This document shows, piece after piece, positions 1 through 7,197 of a stretch of 13,886 bases of DNA. Numbering within the stretch: the first letter of the stretch is position 1; every line of letters begins with the position of its first letter. Below the pieces are notes generated by a model. The model did not search any database and was not told the origin of the DNA. It saw only the letters and a program-made list of their open reading frames with translations. Source of the DNA: Planctomycetota bacterium (GTDB lineage Bacteria; Planctomycetota; J058; JARGOJ01); NCBI GenBank assembly GCA_029210225.1, contig JARGOJ010000115.1:1-13886 (forward strand). Direction: 5' to 3'. The translations under genes and the position numbers were made by a program.

Positions 1-17
1 GTGTGCTCTTCCGATCT
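1..17 (+). other. Residual Illumina TruSeq adapter tail at contig end
   Basis: The first 17 bases (GTGTGCTCTTCCGATCT) are identical to the 3' end of the standard Illumina TruSeq read-2 adapter. They are untrimmed sequencing adapter, not genomic DNA. The base after them starts real sequence, already inside an open reading frame, so the contig edge cuts a gene. The apparent TTG start at 17-19 uses the last adapter base and is an artefact. Confidence 0.93.
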
Positions 18-958
18 TGAACAACCAGGTCCTCAACTTCCAATTGCGCGTCTACAACAACGTCGCCTACCGCCTCCCCATGACCCTTATTGGAGCCTTT
101 ACGAACACCGGTCAGACGCAAATCGAATCGGTTGTCTATGAGTGCAATGTCTTGAACCAGACCGCGGCCACGGCCAACGTCAATTTAGGCCTGCTCAATT
201 TCAATACGACCGCGAATGTGAACAACAGCAACGTGACGATTCGCCGTCTGAGCATGGGGACTCACGCCACGGTCACCGGCTTGCCTGTGGGGAGCCTCGG
301 AAACGAGTTTCTGTCAACCCGAGTCAACGGAGTCTACACTGGGGGCAATGTCGATCCACTATTGGGCAGCTGGGCTTTTTCTCCCTTCAGCTCCGCAGGA
401 AACGCGGCGGATGCATACTTCTTCAACGATTCAAACGCAGCAGCCTTACAAATCATTGTGGCCGCCCTTGGCAACAACGGCGGAAACGGAGCGGGCCTCG
501 CGCAATCCGCCAGCTTTGACCTTCGAGATTTACAGAAGGTCAATCCGATCTTGCCTCAAAACGTCGCTCTGCCTCCAGTTCCTTCATTGATCAGTCCCAC
601 TCCTGGGGCCACTGGTCTTGGTTTGACCCCGACCATCCAAGTGAACAGCAACGGCCTCTTCAACGGCGCATCTGGCTATTACGAAGTCTTCCTCGATCAA
701 GTGGATGGCGCATCAATACGAGGCTGGAGAATCCTCGTCAATCCAAACACAAGTTCATTCTCCTTGCCTTCGGTACCTGCGGCGATCTCAGCCTTAAGCT
801 TCCGCCAAGGCGCTGGATTTGATTCAAACAATCAGATTCGGCTTCGTATTGCAGGACTGCAACTTGGTGCGGCTTTTGACTTTAACAACGCCGATTTACA
901 AGGCGCAGGACGGGGTGCCCGCAAGGTCGGACGCGTCGTCATTGGATACGCTCCGTGA
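17..958 (+). CDS. C-terminal part of a secreted/surface protein with an Ig/Fn3-like domain (5' truncated)
   Basis: About 313 residues of a larger protein are present; the 5' end is lost at the contig edge and no true start is visible. The protein is rich in Asn, Gly, Ala, Ser and Thr, poor in Lys and Cys, and dominated by alternating beta-strand-like segments, as in exported or cell-surface proteins. After a Pro-rich hinge near residue 180 (LPPVPSLISPTPGATGLGL), a C-terminal domain of about 120 residues begins. That hinge resembles the entry strand of bacterial Ig/fibronectin-III-like domains (P-x-x-GATG-x-x-LTPT). It ends in TGA at 956-958 and is followed at once by a terminator hairpin, so it is the last gene of its transcript. 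No enzyme motif, membrane anchor or sorting signal is visible in this part. The family and function are not recognised; surface location is inferred from composition. Confidence 0.75.
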   Translation: MNNQVLNFQLRVYNNVAYRLPMTLIGAFTNTGQTQIESVVYECNVLNQTAATANVNLGLLNFNTTANVNNSNVTIRRLSMGTHATVTGLPVGSLGNEFLSTRVNGVYTGGNVDPLLGSWAFSPFSSAGNAADAYFFNDSNAAALQIIVAALGNNGGNGAGLAQSASFDLRDLQKVNPILPQNVALPPVPSLISPTPGATGLGLTPTIQVNSNGLFNGASGYYEVFLDQVDGASIRGWRILVNPNTSSFSLPSVPAAISALSFRQGAGFDSNNQIRLRIAGLQLGAAFDFNNADLQGAGRGARKVGRVVIGYAP

Positions 959-959
959 C

Positions 960-995
960 AAAGGTCACAGCATAAACATGGTCCTGTGACCTTTT
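960..995 (+). terminator. Rho-independent (possibly bidirectional) terminator between convergent genes
   Basis: An 11-bp perfect inverted repeat (AAAGGTCACAG at 960-970, CTGTGACCTTT at 984-994) encloses a 13-base loop. The GC-rich core GGTCACAG/CTGTGACC has an A-run on its left and TTTT on its right, the usual form of an intrinsic terminator that can work both ways. It starts just after the TGA of the upstream plus-strand gene and faces the 3' end of the minus-strand aroA unit, about 120 bases away. It can therefore end the plus-strand transcript and perhaps the aroA transcript. Confidence 0.8.
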
Positions 996-1113
996 CGATC
1001 AGTATATAGAACCGGGATCGCTCTTCATCTTGGAAAGCGAACCTGTTTTCACCAAGGGAGATTATCGCTTATCGACAAACTGCGCCTTGAAGAACAATCT
1101 TGGATAGCAGTCG

Positions 1114-1542
1114 TCAACGATCTTGAAGGCAGGTGATTATCTGGTCATGATGGTTCTCGCAGGCGATCCACCTTTGATTCACACCGGTGAGGTAGTATTC
1201 GAAGTAGTAGCAATTCTCGATGATATCGCAGAAAGCAGAGAAGGCTCCAAAGTATACGAGTGACTTAGCCTCATTGGGATCGGGAAGGAAGTAGCAATTT
1301 CCAATTGAGTCTTTGAGAAGAGCTGAAATATCTCTGCAACCTTTTCCGTCAGGCACTTGGCGCTCGACAGAGCCTACAAACGACGTCCACCAAAAGCGCG
1401 GATTCTCTCTGACAAATTTCTCCTTCGCCAGTTTAGTGATGGCCTCCGCTTCATTCGATGCAAGTTTAGATATTGATCCTGACAATTCTAATGCAACTAT
1501 GGCGGTATCAATCTCTTCTTCTAATTCGTCGTTTGAACCCAT
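1114..1542 (-). CDS. Small DUF6756-like protein downstream of aroA
   Basis: This 142-residue soluble protein has no signal peptide or membrane segment. Residues 5-45 are helical and charged. The second half is aromatic-rich (RFWW at 49-52, CYYFEYYL at 111-118) and ends with W-x-x-CENHHD (125-133). This FEYY...W..CENHHD ending resembles small proteins annotated as DUF6756, a family of unknown function; I make that match from memory of the motif only. The ATG at 1542 directly abuts the TAG of aroA (1543-1545), and GGTGGG just upstream could serve as a weak Shine-Dalgarno, so translation is probably coupled to aroA. Sampled stretches are near 40-43% GC, lower than the trp genes, which may indicate recent arrival. 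Some aromatic-rich small proteins of this kind are immunity-like partners, but no toxin is next to it. Confidence 0.7.
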   Translation of the reverse strand: MGSNDELEEEIDTAIVALELSGSISKLASNEAEAITKLAKEKFVRENPRFWWTSFVGSVERQVPDGKGCRDISALLKDSIGNCYFLPDPNEAKSLVYFGAFSAFCDIIENCYYFEYYLTGVNQRWIACENHHDQIITCLQDR

Positions 1543-2865
1543 CTACCCACCGGCACTCACTGTTGCCCCAAGCTCTCTGAGGGCGTCCTCGAAACCCGGA
1601 TAACTGTCAGGAATCACCTCCGCGCTCGTCACCGTGGTTTCTCCCACGGCGACTAATCCTGCGATCGCTAACATCATGGCTAGGCGGTGGTCGCCATGGC
1701 TGTCATAGACACCGCCTTTAATCGTCGATGATCCTGCGACTGTAAAACCATCCGGTCTCTCTTCGACATCGGCTCCCATGCTTCTCAGTAGTTCAGCCGT
1801 GACTGCAATCCGGTCGCTCTCTTTGACTCGAAGCTCTCCGGCATCGCGAATTACCGTTTGTCCTTTGGCTTGGGAAGCCGCTAAAACGAGGACTGGAATC
1901 TCGTCAATCATCGTCACAATGTCTCGACCGCCGAACTCTGCGCCGGTCAATTCACTCGCTCGAATTCGCAAGTCACCCACTGGCTCTCCGCCTTCGACTC
2001 GCTCATTAGCAATCTCAATATTGGCTCCCATTTTTAGCAAGGCGGTGACAATGCCCATGCGTGTTGAATTCAATCCGACCCCCTTCAATTCCACGTCACT
2101 GCCTTCAACTAAACAGGCAGCAACAATGAGAAAAGCCGCCGAGGAGATGTCTCCGGGGATCGTCATATTCAAGGGGGTCAAAGACTCCGTGAGGGGGTCG
2201 ACGGAGATCTTATGATTATCAATTGTAAGTGGCGCTCCCATGGATTGAAGCATTCTCTCTGTGTGGTCCCTCGCCGGTCCTGGTTCAATCACCGTTGTTC
2301 GACTGACAGCGTTTAATCCTGCCAACAAAATAGCGCTCTTCACTTGAGCGCTGGCGACCGGCATTTCATAGCGAATACCGCGCAGCTGTGGAGATTGACT
2401 CGTCCCTGCTAAAGTCAGCGGCGCGAGTAAACCGCCTTTTCGACCGAGAATAATCGCGCCCATTTCACGGAGAGGATTGGCAATTCGACCCATAGGTCGG
2501 GAACGCAATTGAGGAGTACCTGTCAGGACAGAATAAAAGTGTTGCGGGGAGAGAAGTCCCGCGAGCAATCGCATGGTGGTCCCGGAGTTATCGCAGTCGA
2601 GAGGCCCTTCAGCTTCCTTCAGGCCATTCCGCCCCGAGCCCTCAATCGTTAATTCCGTGGGACTGACTTCATGGATCGTCACCCCAAGCTGCCCCATGAT
2701 TTGTAAGGTCGCGTGGCAATCCTTCCCATTTAAAAAGCCCTTTATCGATGTCGTCCCTTTGGCAAGCCCCGCGAACATAAGCGCACGGTGGGAAATTGAC
2801 TTATCTCCCGGTACATGAAGTGTCCCACGAAGCTCTTTTGCGCGGTGAACAGTAATCTGAGACAT
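1543..2865 (-). CDS. aroA: 3-phosphoshikimate 1-carboxyvinyltransferase (EPSP synthase), class II type
   Basis: EPSP synthase joins PEP to shikimate-3-phosphate, the sixth step of the cytosolic shikimate pathway, one step before chorismate synthase. The 440-residue protein has the family's normal length. Visible motifs in order: VPGDKSISHR at the N-terminus, CDNSGTTMRLL, RSRPMGR, PVASAQVKSA, RDHTER, NSTRMG, PGDISSAAF, DEIPVLVLAA, ELRVKESDR and SHGDHRLAM near the C-terminus. GDKS, SAQVK, RDHTER, NSTR and NSGTT are the signature of class II enzymes (Bacillus/Staphylococcus/CP4 type, naturally glyphosate-tolerant) rather than the class I enzymes of E. coli and plants. I place the start at the ATG 2863-2865 because GGAG lies 7 bases upstream and the family begins just before the VPGDKS motif. 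An in-frame ATG at 2922 would add 19 atypical residues. It abuts the small downstream gene. It sits about 1.1 kb from the aroF-trp operon, on the opposite strand. Confidence 0.96.
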   Translation of the reverse strand: MSQITVHRAKELRGTLHVPGDKSISHRALMFAGLAKGTTSIKGFLNGKDCHATLQIMGQLGVTIHEVSPTELTIEGSGRNGLKEAEGPLDCDNSGTTMRLLAGLLSPQHFYSVLTGTPQLRSRPMGRIANPLREMGAIILGRKGGLLAPLTLAGTSQSPQLRGIRYEMPVASAQVKSAILLAGLNAVSRTTVIEPGPARDHTERMLQSMGAPLTIDNHKISVDPLTESLTPLNMTIPGDISSAAFLIVAACLVEGSDVELKGVGLNSTRMGIVTALLKMGANIEIANERVEGGEPVGDLRIRASELTGAEFGGRDIVTMIDEIPVLVLAASQAKGQTVIRDAGELRVKESDRIAVTAELLRSMGADVEERPDGFTVAGSSTIKGGVYDSHGDHRLAMMLAIAGLVAVGETTVTSAEVIPDSYPGFEDALRELGATVSAGG

Positions 2866-2889
2866 TGATACTCCAAAAGACGACAATTT

Positions 2890-2913
2890 CAAAAATGCCC
2901 TGTGAATGAGGGC
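2890..2913 (-). promoter_or_regulatory. Terminator-like hairpin in the aroA leader (possible attenuator)
   Basis: Read on the minus strand, GCCCT (2913-2909), a 7-base loop and AGGGC (2901-2897) form a short GC-rich stem. An A and then TTTTT (2895-2891) follow. This has the shape of an intrinsic terminator, but it lies about 25-50 bases upstream of the aroA start with no minus-strand gene before it. It could be a leader attenuator or a chance hairpin. The stem is only 5 bp, so confidence is low. An in-frame upstream ATG (2922) runs through it. Confidence 0.3.
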
Positions 2914-3069
2914 GCATAGCATAACAATTCTTCGTCGGTCTAAAAGAGGACCCTGTCTTCTTCTGACGGTCGTTCAAGTCTCCATTTAGGGTCAGGATCG
3001 CACCGATAGGAGACTATAGCGATGCTGAAGTCCAGCATTTTACTTGGACACGACCTGGTTGGAACACGG

Positions 3070-3885
3070 ATGCCATTTACCGTCACACATATCCTCGCCA
3101 TCACACCGGTCGCCAAGTTAGGCCGAGAGAAGCTGCCCCTCTCAGCGCTGGTCATTGGTAGCATGGTCCCAGATTTCCCATTGTTCTTCCCGATAGGCCT
3201 ACGATACCAGGAGACCCATTCCATTCTGGGAATTCTGACTGTCTGCCTTCCGGTTGGGCTTGCGCTCTATTGGATCTTCCACGGAATCATGGCGGAGGCG
3301 CTTTTTGAGTTACTGAGTCCTAAACTCAGAGGGAAAGCGGCTCGCTATCTGACAAAAACAGTCGGCAATCGCCTTCAAAAGAGCTTTTTAGTCGCAATTT
3401 GCCTTTGCTTTGGAGCCCTCACACACGTCGCTTGGGATGCCTTCACCCATGCTGGTCAGTGGGGAGTTGAGCTGGTGCCAGCGCTATCGAAGACGGTTCT
3501 GACTATTCAGGGAGGAGAGTGGCGCGGTTTCAAGGTCTTTCAACATGGCAGTTCGGTTATTGGATTGCCAATCTTGCTCGGCCTCATGATTCGTTGGATT
3601 TGCAAAATGGAGATTCAGGTTATTGCTCCGTCTCTCATTCCAGATGGTCTTCGCCGAGGCCTGATCTTCTTGTTTGTGGTTTTGCCAATTGTCCTCGGAC
3701 TCCTTGCGGCTCCCGTCCTGGCTTCATCACGGTCCCCAAAGCCAAGCGTCGAGCGACTTCTCTTTCATTTTGTCACCGTTGACCTATCTGCTTTTCTCTC
3801 GCTCTTACTTCTGTACAGCCTCTCTTTCAATATCTATCACCGCTTTATTCGTCGTCCAGCGTTCGAATCGAAAGAGCCTGAGTAA
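3070..3885 (+). CDS. DUF4184 family multi-pass membrane protein
   Basis: From its ATG at 3070 this is a 271-residue membrane protein starting MPFTVTH, the hallmark N-terminus of DUF4184. Numbered from that start, conserved-looking polar residues are H7, GSMVPDFP (P34-D35), ETHS (H50), LTHVAWDAFTH (H119-x3-D123-x3-H127) and H159. This spaced His/Asp pattern resembles the YdjM-type membrane-bound metal-dependent hydrolases, so a metal site at the membrane is plausible, but no substrate is known. Hydrophobic segments near residues 55-72, 106-122, 162-177, 196-220 and 238-255 suggest about five membrane spans; the C-terminus is charged. Start choice: the upstream in-frame ATG at 3022 has a better Shine-Dalgarno (AGGAG at 3008-3012) and would add 16 residues, whereas the family begins at MPFT. 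The gene is divergent from aroA and 120 bases upstream of aroF. No operon link is evident. Confidence 0.82.
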   Translation: MPFTVTHILAITPVAKLGREKLPLSALVIGSMVPDFPLFFPIGLRYQETHSILGILTVCLPVGLALYWIFHGIMAEALFELLSPKLRGKAARYLTKTVGNRLQKSFLVAICLCFGALTHVAWDAFTHAGQWGVELVPALSKTVLTIQGGEWRGFKVFQHGSSVIGLPILLGLMIRWICKMEIQVIAPSLIPDGLRRGLIFLFVVLPIVLGLLAAPVLASSRSPKPSVERLLFHFVTVDLSAFLSLLLLYSLSFNIYHRFIRRPAFESKEPE

Positions 3886-3946
3886 CTCCCCTATGCTCTT
3901 CTTTCGCTGAAAGTTCGGGTTGGATATTCGCCAATTGGGCTAGAGG

Positions 3947-3959
3947 TGTTATATATAGT
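3947..3959 (+). promoter_or_regulatory. Candidate extended -10 promoter element for the aroF-trp operon
   Basis: The 120-base gap before aroF contains TGTTATATATAGT. This gives an extended -10 motif (TG, one base, TATATA at 3950-3955) and, in overlapping register, TATAGT at 3954-3959, which matches TATAAT at five of six positions. No convincing -35 sits 16-18 bases upstream; TTGGAT at 3920 is too far and TTGGGC at 3935 too close. If this is the promoter, the leader would be only about 40 bases, leaving no room for a tryptophan leader peptide and attenuator. Prediction by eye only. Confidence 0.3.
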
Positions 3960-4005
3960 CGCCTTTTCATGAAATCGACCGAAATGTTTGCAGGAGTAGG
4001 GGATC

Positions 4006-5019
4006 ATGATTATTGTATTGAGGCCGGAAGCCACTAAAGACGTCGCCGACGAAATCATGGCGCGCATCGAAGAGCTTGGCTGTAAGCCCCTCTACATGCC
4101 TGGGGCCGAGCGCACCGTGCTTGGTGCCCTTGGAGACGAGCGTATTTTAGGCCAATTGCGCCTTGACAGCCATCCTATGGTTGAGAAGGTCACGGAGATC
4201 CTCGCTCCTTATAAGCTCGTCAGTCGGGAATTTCATCCTCACGACACTGTCGTTTCTATCGGCGATGTCCCCGTTGGCGGCGATAAATTCACTGTCATTG
4301 CTGGTCCCTGTAGCATTGAGAGCTTCGATCAGCTCCGGGACACAGCCCTCGCGGTCAAAGCAAGCGGCGCATCATGTCTTCGGGGCGGTGCTTACAAGCC
4401 TCGAACAAGTCCTTATGCTTTCCAAGGCTTAGGTCTCGAAGGCCTAGAGATTATGCAAAAGGTCACCGCTGAGACCGGACTCCCAGGAATTACGGAGATT
4501 GTTGAGGTCTCCGATATTGAGCGAGTTTACGACCACGCCTCTGCTTTCCAGGTCGGCGCTCGGAATATGCAAAACTTCCGCTTGCTTCTAGAGCTGGGTA
4601 AGAGCGACAAACCTGTCATTCTAAAAAGAGGAATGGCTGCCTCCGTCAAGGACCTGCTCATGGCCGCTGAGTATATTGTCTCAGAAGGCAATAGTAAGGT
4701 CATTCTTTGCGAGCGCGGAATACGGACCTTCGAGACCGCGACACGTAATACACTTGACTTAAACGCGATCCCAGTCATTAAAAAGAGAAGTCATCTCCCG
4801 GTTATTGTCGATCCTTCTCACGGAACCGGCGTTCGGGAATTTGTCAATCCTATGGCCTTCGCCGCTGCGGCTTGCGGCGCCGATGGAATCATTGTGGAAG
4901 TCCACAGGAATCCGGCGGAGGCCCTCTCGGACGGCGCGCAATCGTTGTTCCCTGATCAATTTGCCGACCTCATGCGTAAGCTCAAGCCCTTTGTTGAAGC
5001 GGCAGGTAAGGAACTCTGA
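4006..5019 (+). CDS. aroF: 3-deoxy-7-phosphoheptulonate (DAHP) synthase, type I-beta with N-terminal regulatory domain
   Basis: DAHP synthase condenses PEP with erythrose-4-phosphate, the committed step of the shikimate pathway, in the cytosol. The 337-residue protein has the I-beta layout of the Thermotoga maritima enzyme. A ferredoxin-like domain of about 70 residues (MIIVLRPEATKDVADEI...) comes first and a TIM barrel follows. The barrel shows AGPCSIES (99-106), RGGAYKPRTSPYAFQGLG (126-143), VGARNMQN (183-190), LKRGM (206-210), DPSHGTG (269-275) and VEVH (297-300). The metal ligands known from T. maritima (C102, H272, E298, D309) fall at the same numbers. The N-terminal domain confers tyrosine/phenylalanine feedback in characterised members. 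The start is supported by AGGAG at 3992-3996. It is the first gene of the trp string; its TGA directly abuts the trpE ATG. No chorismate mutase domain is fused. The symbol aroF follows common I-beta usage; aroG or aroA(I-beta) are also used. Confidence 0.95.
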   Translation: MIIVLRPEATKDVADEIMARIEELGCKPLYMPGAERTVLGALGDERILGQLRLDSHPMVEKVTEILAPYKLVSREFHPHDTVVSIGDVPVGGDKFTVIAGPCSIESFDQLRDTALAVKASGASCLRGGAYKPRTSPYAFQGLGLEGLEIMQKVTAETGLPGITEIVEVSDIERVYDHASAFQVGARNMQNFRLLLELGKSDKPVILKRGMAASVKDLLMAAEYIVSEGNSKVILCERGIRTFETATRNTLDLNAIPVIKKRSHLPVIVDPSHGTGVREFVNPMAFAAAACGADGIIVEVHRNPAEALSDGAQSLFPDQFADLMRKLKPFVEAAGKEL

Positions 5020-6612
5020 ATGGATGCGCCGAGGGAGCTCGGAGAGGTCTTACCCCTCTCGCGTAGCCTGTCTGTTTGCCCCGATCCGCTCGTCCTCTTC
5101 CAGTCATTGACGACCGACGCTTCCGGGACGAACAAGAATCCTGCGATTCTCTTAGAGTCCGCCGACTCCACCGGTCTAGATGGAGAGCGATCGCTGATTA
5201 TCAGTCGAGCTTGTCTCCATATTTGGGCTCGCAATAGAGAGGTCTTCGTCAAATCTCTAGGCTTTCAAGGAAGTCGGATATTGCTGTGGATTGCTCGGCA
5301 ATTTCCCCAAGCTCAATGGTCAGACGACAAAGATCAATTAAGCGTCGAGTTTCCGCCCCTCCCAACGCAGAGTCGGGACCTCGAACGCCTAAAGGCACCG
5401 TCTCCTATCGATGTCTTGCGAGTCGTCTCTCAATCTTGGACTCTGCTATCAAAACCCGCGCCGCTTTCATTTCTCATTGCCGGCACTTTTTCTTTTGATC
5501 TCCTCGGAGTTTACGAATCGCTTCCAGAGACCCAAGAGGACTCTCTGGAAACCCCCGACTTCGAGTTTTGGCTTCCTGAAGAATTAGTGATTGTCGACCA
5601 CAAGAAACGGAGCACCCGGGTGCTCAGCTTTGTCTTTGGAGGACAGGGTTCTGATTTGTCGTATCATGATGCAGCGAGGCGAATTGAAGAATTGAGTCAA
5701 CATTGCCGTGACGCCGTTCATAAGTCGTTTCAATTCAATGAGGCTAGCCAGGGAGACCTCAATCCTGATGATGATCAATGCAAGGTGGACACAAGCGATG
5801 AGGATTTTGCAAAGAGCGTTATTCAATTAAAAGAACATATCTATAGCGGCGACGTTTATCAGATCGTTCTTTCTCGAACATTTCAAGTGCCTTGCGACGA
5901 TAGTTTAGTCGCTTATGCGCGTTTACGAACTCTAAATCCAAGTCCTTACATGTTTTACTTTCGCGGTCCAAAAACAACTCTCTTTGGCGCCTCTCCGGAG
6001 ACCGCTGTCAAGGTGAGCGGGTCACCGAAATTGGTTGAGATTTGTCCCATCGCCGGCACTCGTAAACGGGGCAAGAAACCCGATGGTCAATTCGACAAAG
6101 AGATTGATTCGCGCCTTGAATTAGAATTGCTCATTGATAAAAAAGAACTGGCCGAACATATCATGCTTGTCGATCTTGCTCGCAACGATGTCGCAAGGGT
6201 CAGTAAAGCCGGGACTCGATCGGTGGAGAAGTTACTCACTGTCGAGCGTTATAGTCATGTGATGCATTTAGTTTCCAATGTTGTCGGAGAGCTTCGAGAC
6301 GACCTGGATGCCCTCAATGCCTATGTCGCAACAATGAATATGGGTACCCTCGTTGGCGCGCCTAAAATTAAGGCGGCGTCTCTGCTGCGTCATTATGAGA
6401 GTCAACGACGGGGCCCTTATGGGGGAGGAGTCGGGTATCTGTCGTCGGACGGAGAAATGGACACGAGCATTGTCATTCGTTCGGCCATTGTGAAAGATGG
6501 ACAAGCCTATGTGCGCGCTGGCGCCGGTGTGGTTCACGACTCCGACCCGATGCTCGAAGCGGATGAAACGCGACGCAAAGCCGCGGCGGTCCTCCGCGCT
6601 CTGGGGGTTTGA
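5020..6612 (+). CDS. trpE: Anthranilate synthase component I
   Basis: TrpE, with the TrpG glutaminase, converts chorismate and glutamine (or ammonia) to anthranilate, the first committed step of tryptophan synthesis. It has 530 residues, close to the E. coli enzyme (520). The N-terminal domain carries LLESAD (44-49), matching the LLES segment whose Ser/Glu residues bind inhibitory tryptophan in enteric TrpE, so feedback inhibition is expected. NPSPYMF (306-312), another part of that site, is present. The catalytic domain shows FGASPE (322-327), CPIAGTRKRG (342-351), HIMLVDLARND (380-390), RYSHVMHLVS (410-419), MNMGTLVGAPK (439-449), GPYGGGVGY (465-473) and RAGAGVVHDSDP (499-510). The whole chain follows enteric TrpE rather than the shorter Bacillus type or PabB. 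ATG follows the aroF TGA with no gap, with AAGGA 7 bases upstream. A pabB role is less likely, given its trpG/trpD neighbours. Confidence 0.96.
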   Translation: MDAPRELGEVLPLSRSLSVCPDPLVLFQSLTTDASGTNKNPAILLESADSTGLDGERSLIISRACLHIWARNREVFVKSLGFQGSRILLWIARQFPQAQWSDDKDQLSVEFPPLPTQSRDLERLKAPSPIDVLRVVSQSWTLLSKPAPLSFLIAGTFSFDLLGVYESLPETQEDSLETPDFEFWLPEELVIVDHKKRSTRVLSFVFGGQGSDLSYHDAARRIEELSQHCRDAVHKSFQFNEASQGDLNPDDDQCKVDTSDEDFAKSVIQLKEHIYSGDVYQIVLSRTFQVPCDDSLVAYARLRTLNPSPYMFYFRGPKTTLFGASPETAVKVSGSPKLVEICPIAGTRKRGKKPDGQFDKEIDSRLELELLIDKKELAEHIMLVDLARNDVARVSKAGTRSVEKLLTVERYSHVMHLVSNVVGELRDDLDALNAYVATMNMGTLVGAPKIKAASLLRHYESQRRGPYGGGVGYLSSDGEMDTSIVIRSAIVKDGQAYVRAGAGVVHDSDPMLEADETRRKAAAVLRALGV

Positions 6613-7197
6613 GTGAAAGTCTTATTCATTGATAACTTCGACTCATTCACCTTCAATCTGGTCGACGATTTACGACTGAGAGGCGCTGAGGTCGAAGTGT
6701 GGCGCAATGACATCGACGCCGACTTTGCCATGGATCGAATTCAATCTTGGAAAGGCACGCGCCTTATCCTGCTCTCTCCCGGACCTGGTACTCCCGAGTC
6801 CGCGGGTTGCTGTTTAGAGCTCATTCGGAAGGCCCGGGGAGTCGTGCCTGTGTTTGGTGTTTGCCTGGGGCATCAGTCTATTGTAGAAGCCCTCGGCGGC
6901 ACTGTGGGGCCGGCCGGTGAGGTTGTCCACGGCAAGGCGGCGCTCATCGATCACGCTGAAGCCGGGCTCTTTGAAGGCATCCCCAATCCAATGCGAGTGG
7001 CGCGTTATCACTCTTTAACTGCTTTAAAAGTCCCAGAGCAACTGGCCGTTACGGCGCGCTTAGGAGATTTAGTCATGGCGGTCGAAGACAAAGAATGCGC
7101 GGTTGCCGGGGTTCAATTCCATCCCGAGTCCCTATTGACTCCTGATGGAGGAGCCTTGTTTGAAAACCTCTTTCAATGGGCGGAAAAGAACCAATGA
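6613..7197 (+). CDS. trpG: Anthranilate synthase component II (glutamine amidotransferase)
   Basis: TrpG hydrolyses glutamine and passes ammonia to TrpE. This stand-alone class I amidotransferase has 194 residues, the usual length for an unfused TrpG. It shows the N-terminal IDNFDSFTFNLV strand, LLSPGPGTP (53-61), the nucleophile loop GVCLGHQS (C84), RYHSL (131-135) and FHPES (H170, E172), completing the Cys-His-Glu triad. Unlike E. coli, where TrpG is fused to TrpD, the two are separate here. The start is GTG at 6613, directly after the trpE TGA (6610-6612), with GGGGG at 6603-6607 as ribosome-binding site. Its own TGA overlaps the trpD ATG (ATGA). Such a protein may also serve PabB if the genome has no separate PabA. 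Confidence 0.95.
   Translation: MKVLFIDNFDSFTFNLVDDLRLRGAEVEVWRNDIDADFAMDRIQSWKGTRLILLSPGPGTPESAGCCLELIRKARGVVPVFGVCLGHQSIVEALGGTVGPAGEVVHGKAALIDHAEAGLFEGIPNPMRVARYHSLTALKVPEQLAVTARLGDLVMAVEDKECAVAGVQFHPESLLTPDGGALFENLFQWAEKNQ

Noticed and set aside
2866..2922. N-terminal extension of AroA to ATG 2922
   Set aside because: The 19 extra residues do not resemble AroA N-termini, and the ATG at 2865 has a well-spaced GGAG.
2940..3224. Minus-strand 94-residue open frame overlapping the DUF4184 gene start
   Set aside because: Overlaps the clear MPFT N-terminus of the plus-strand gene, shows no motif and has unusual composition; a shadow frame.
3931..3946. TrpR operator
   Set aside because: A single CTAG is present, but not the palindromic CTAGTTAACTAG-like arrangement of TrpR sites.
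3920..4005. Trp leader peptide / attenuator before aroF
   Set aside because: One frame has two Trp codons (around 3921 and 3936), but they are separated, lie upstream of the likely -10, have no start or stop framing, and there are no alternative hairpins with a U-tract.
6613..7197. pabA rather than trpG
   Set aside because: The protein sits between trpE and trpD in a complete trp operon; it may be shared with folate synthesis, but trpG is the better primary call.
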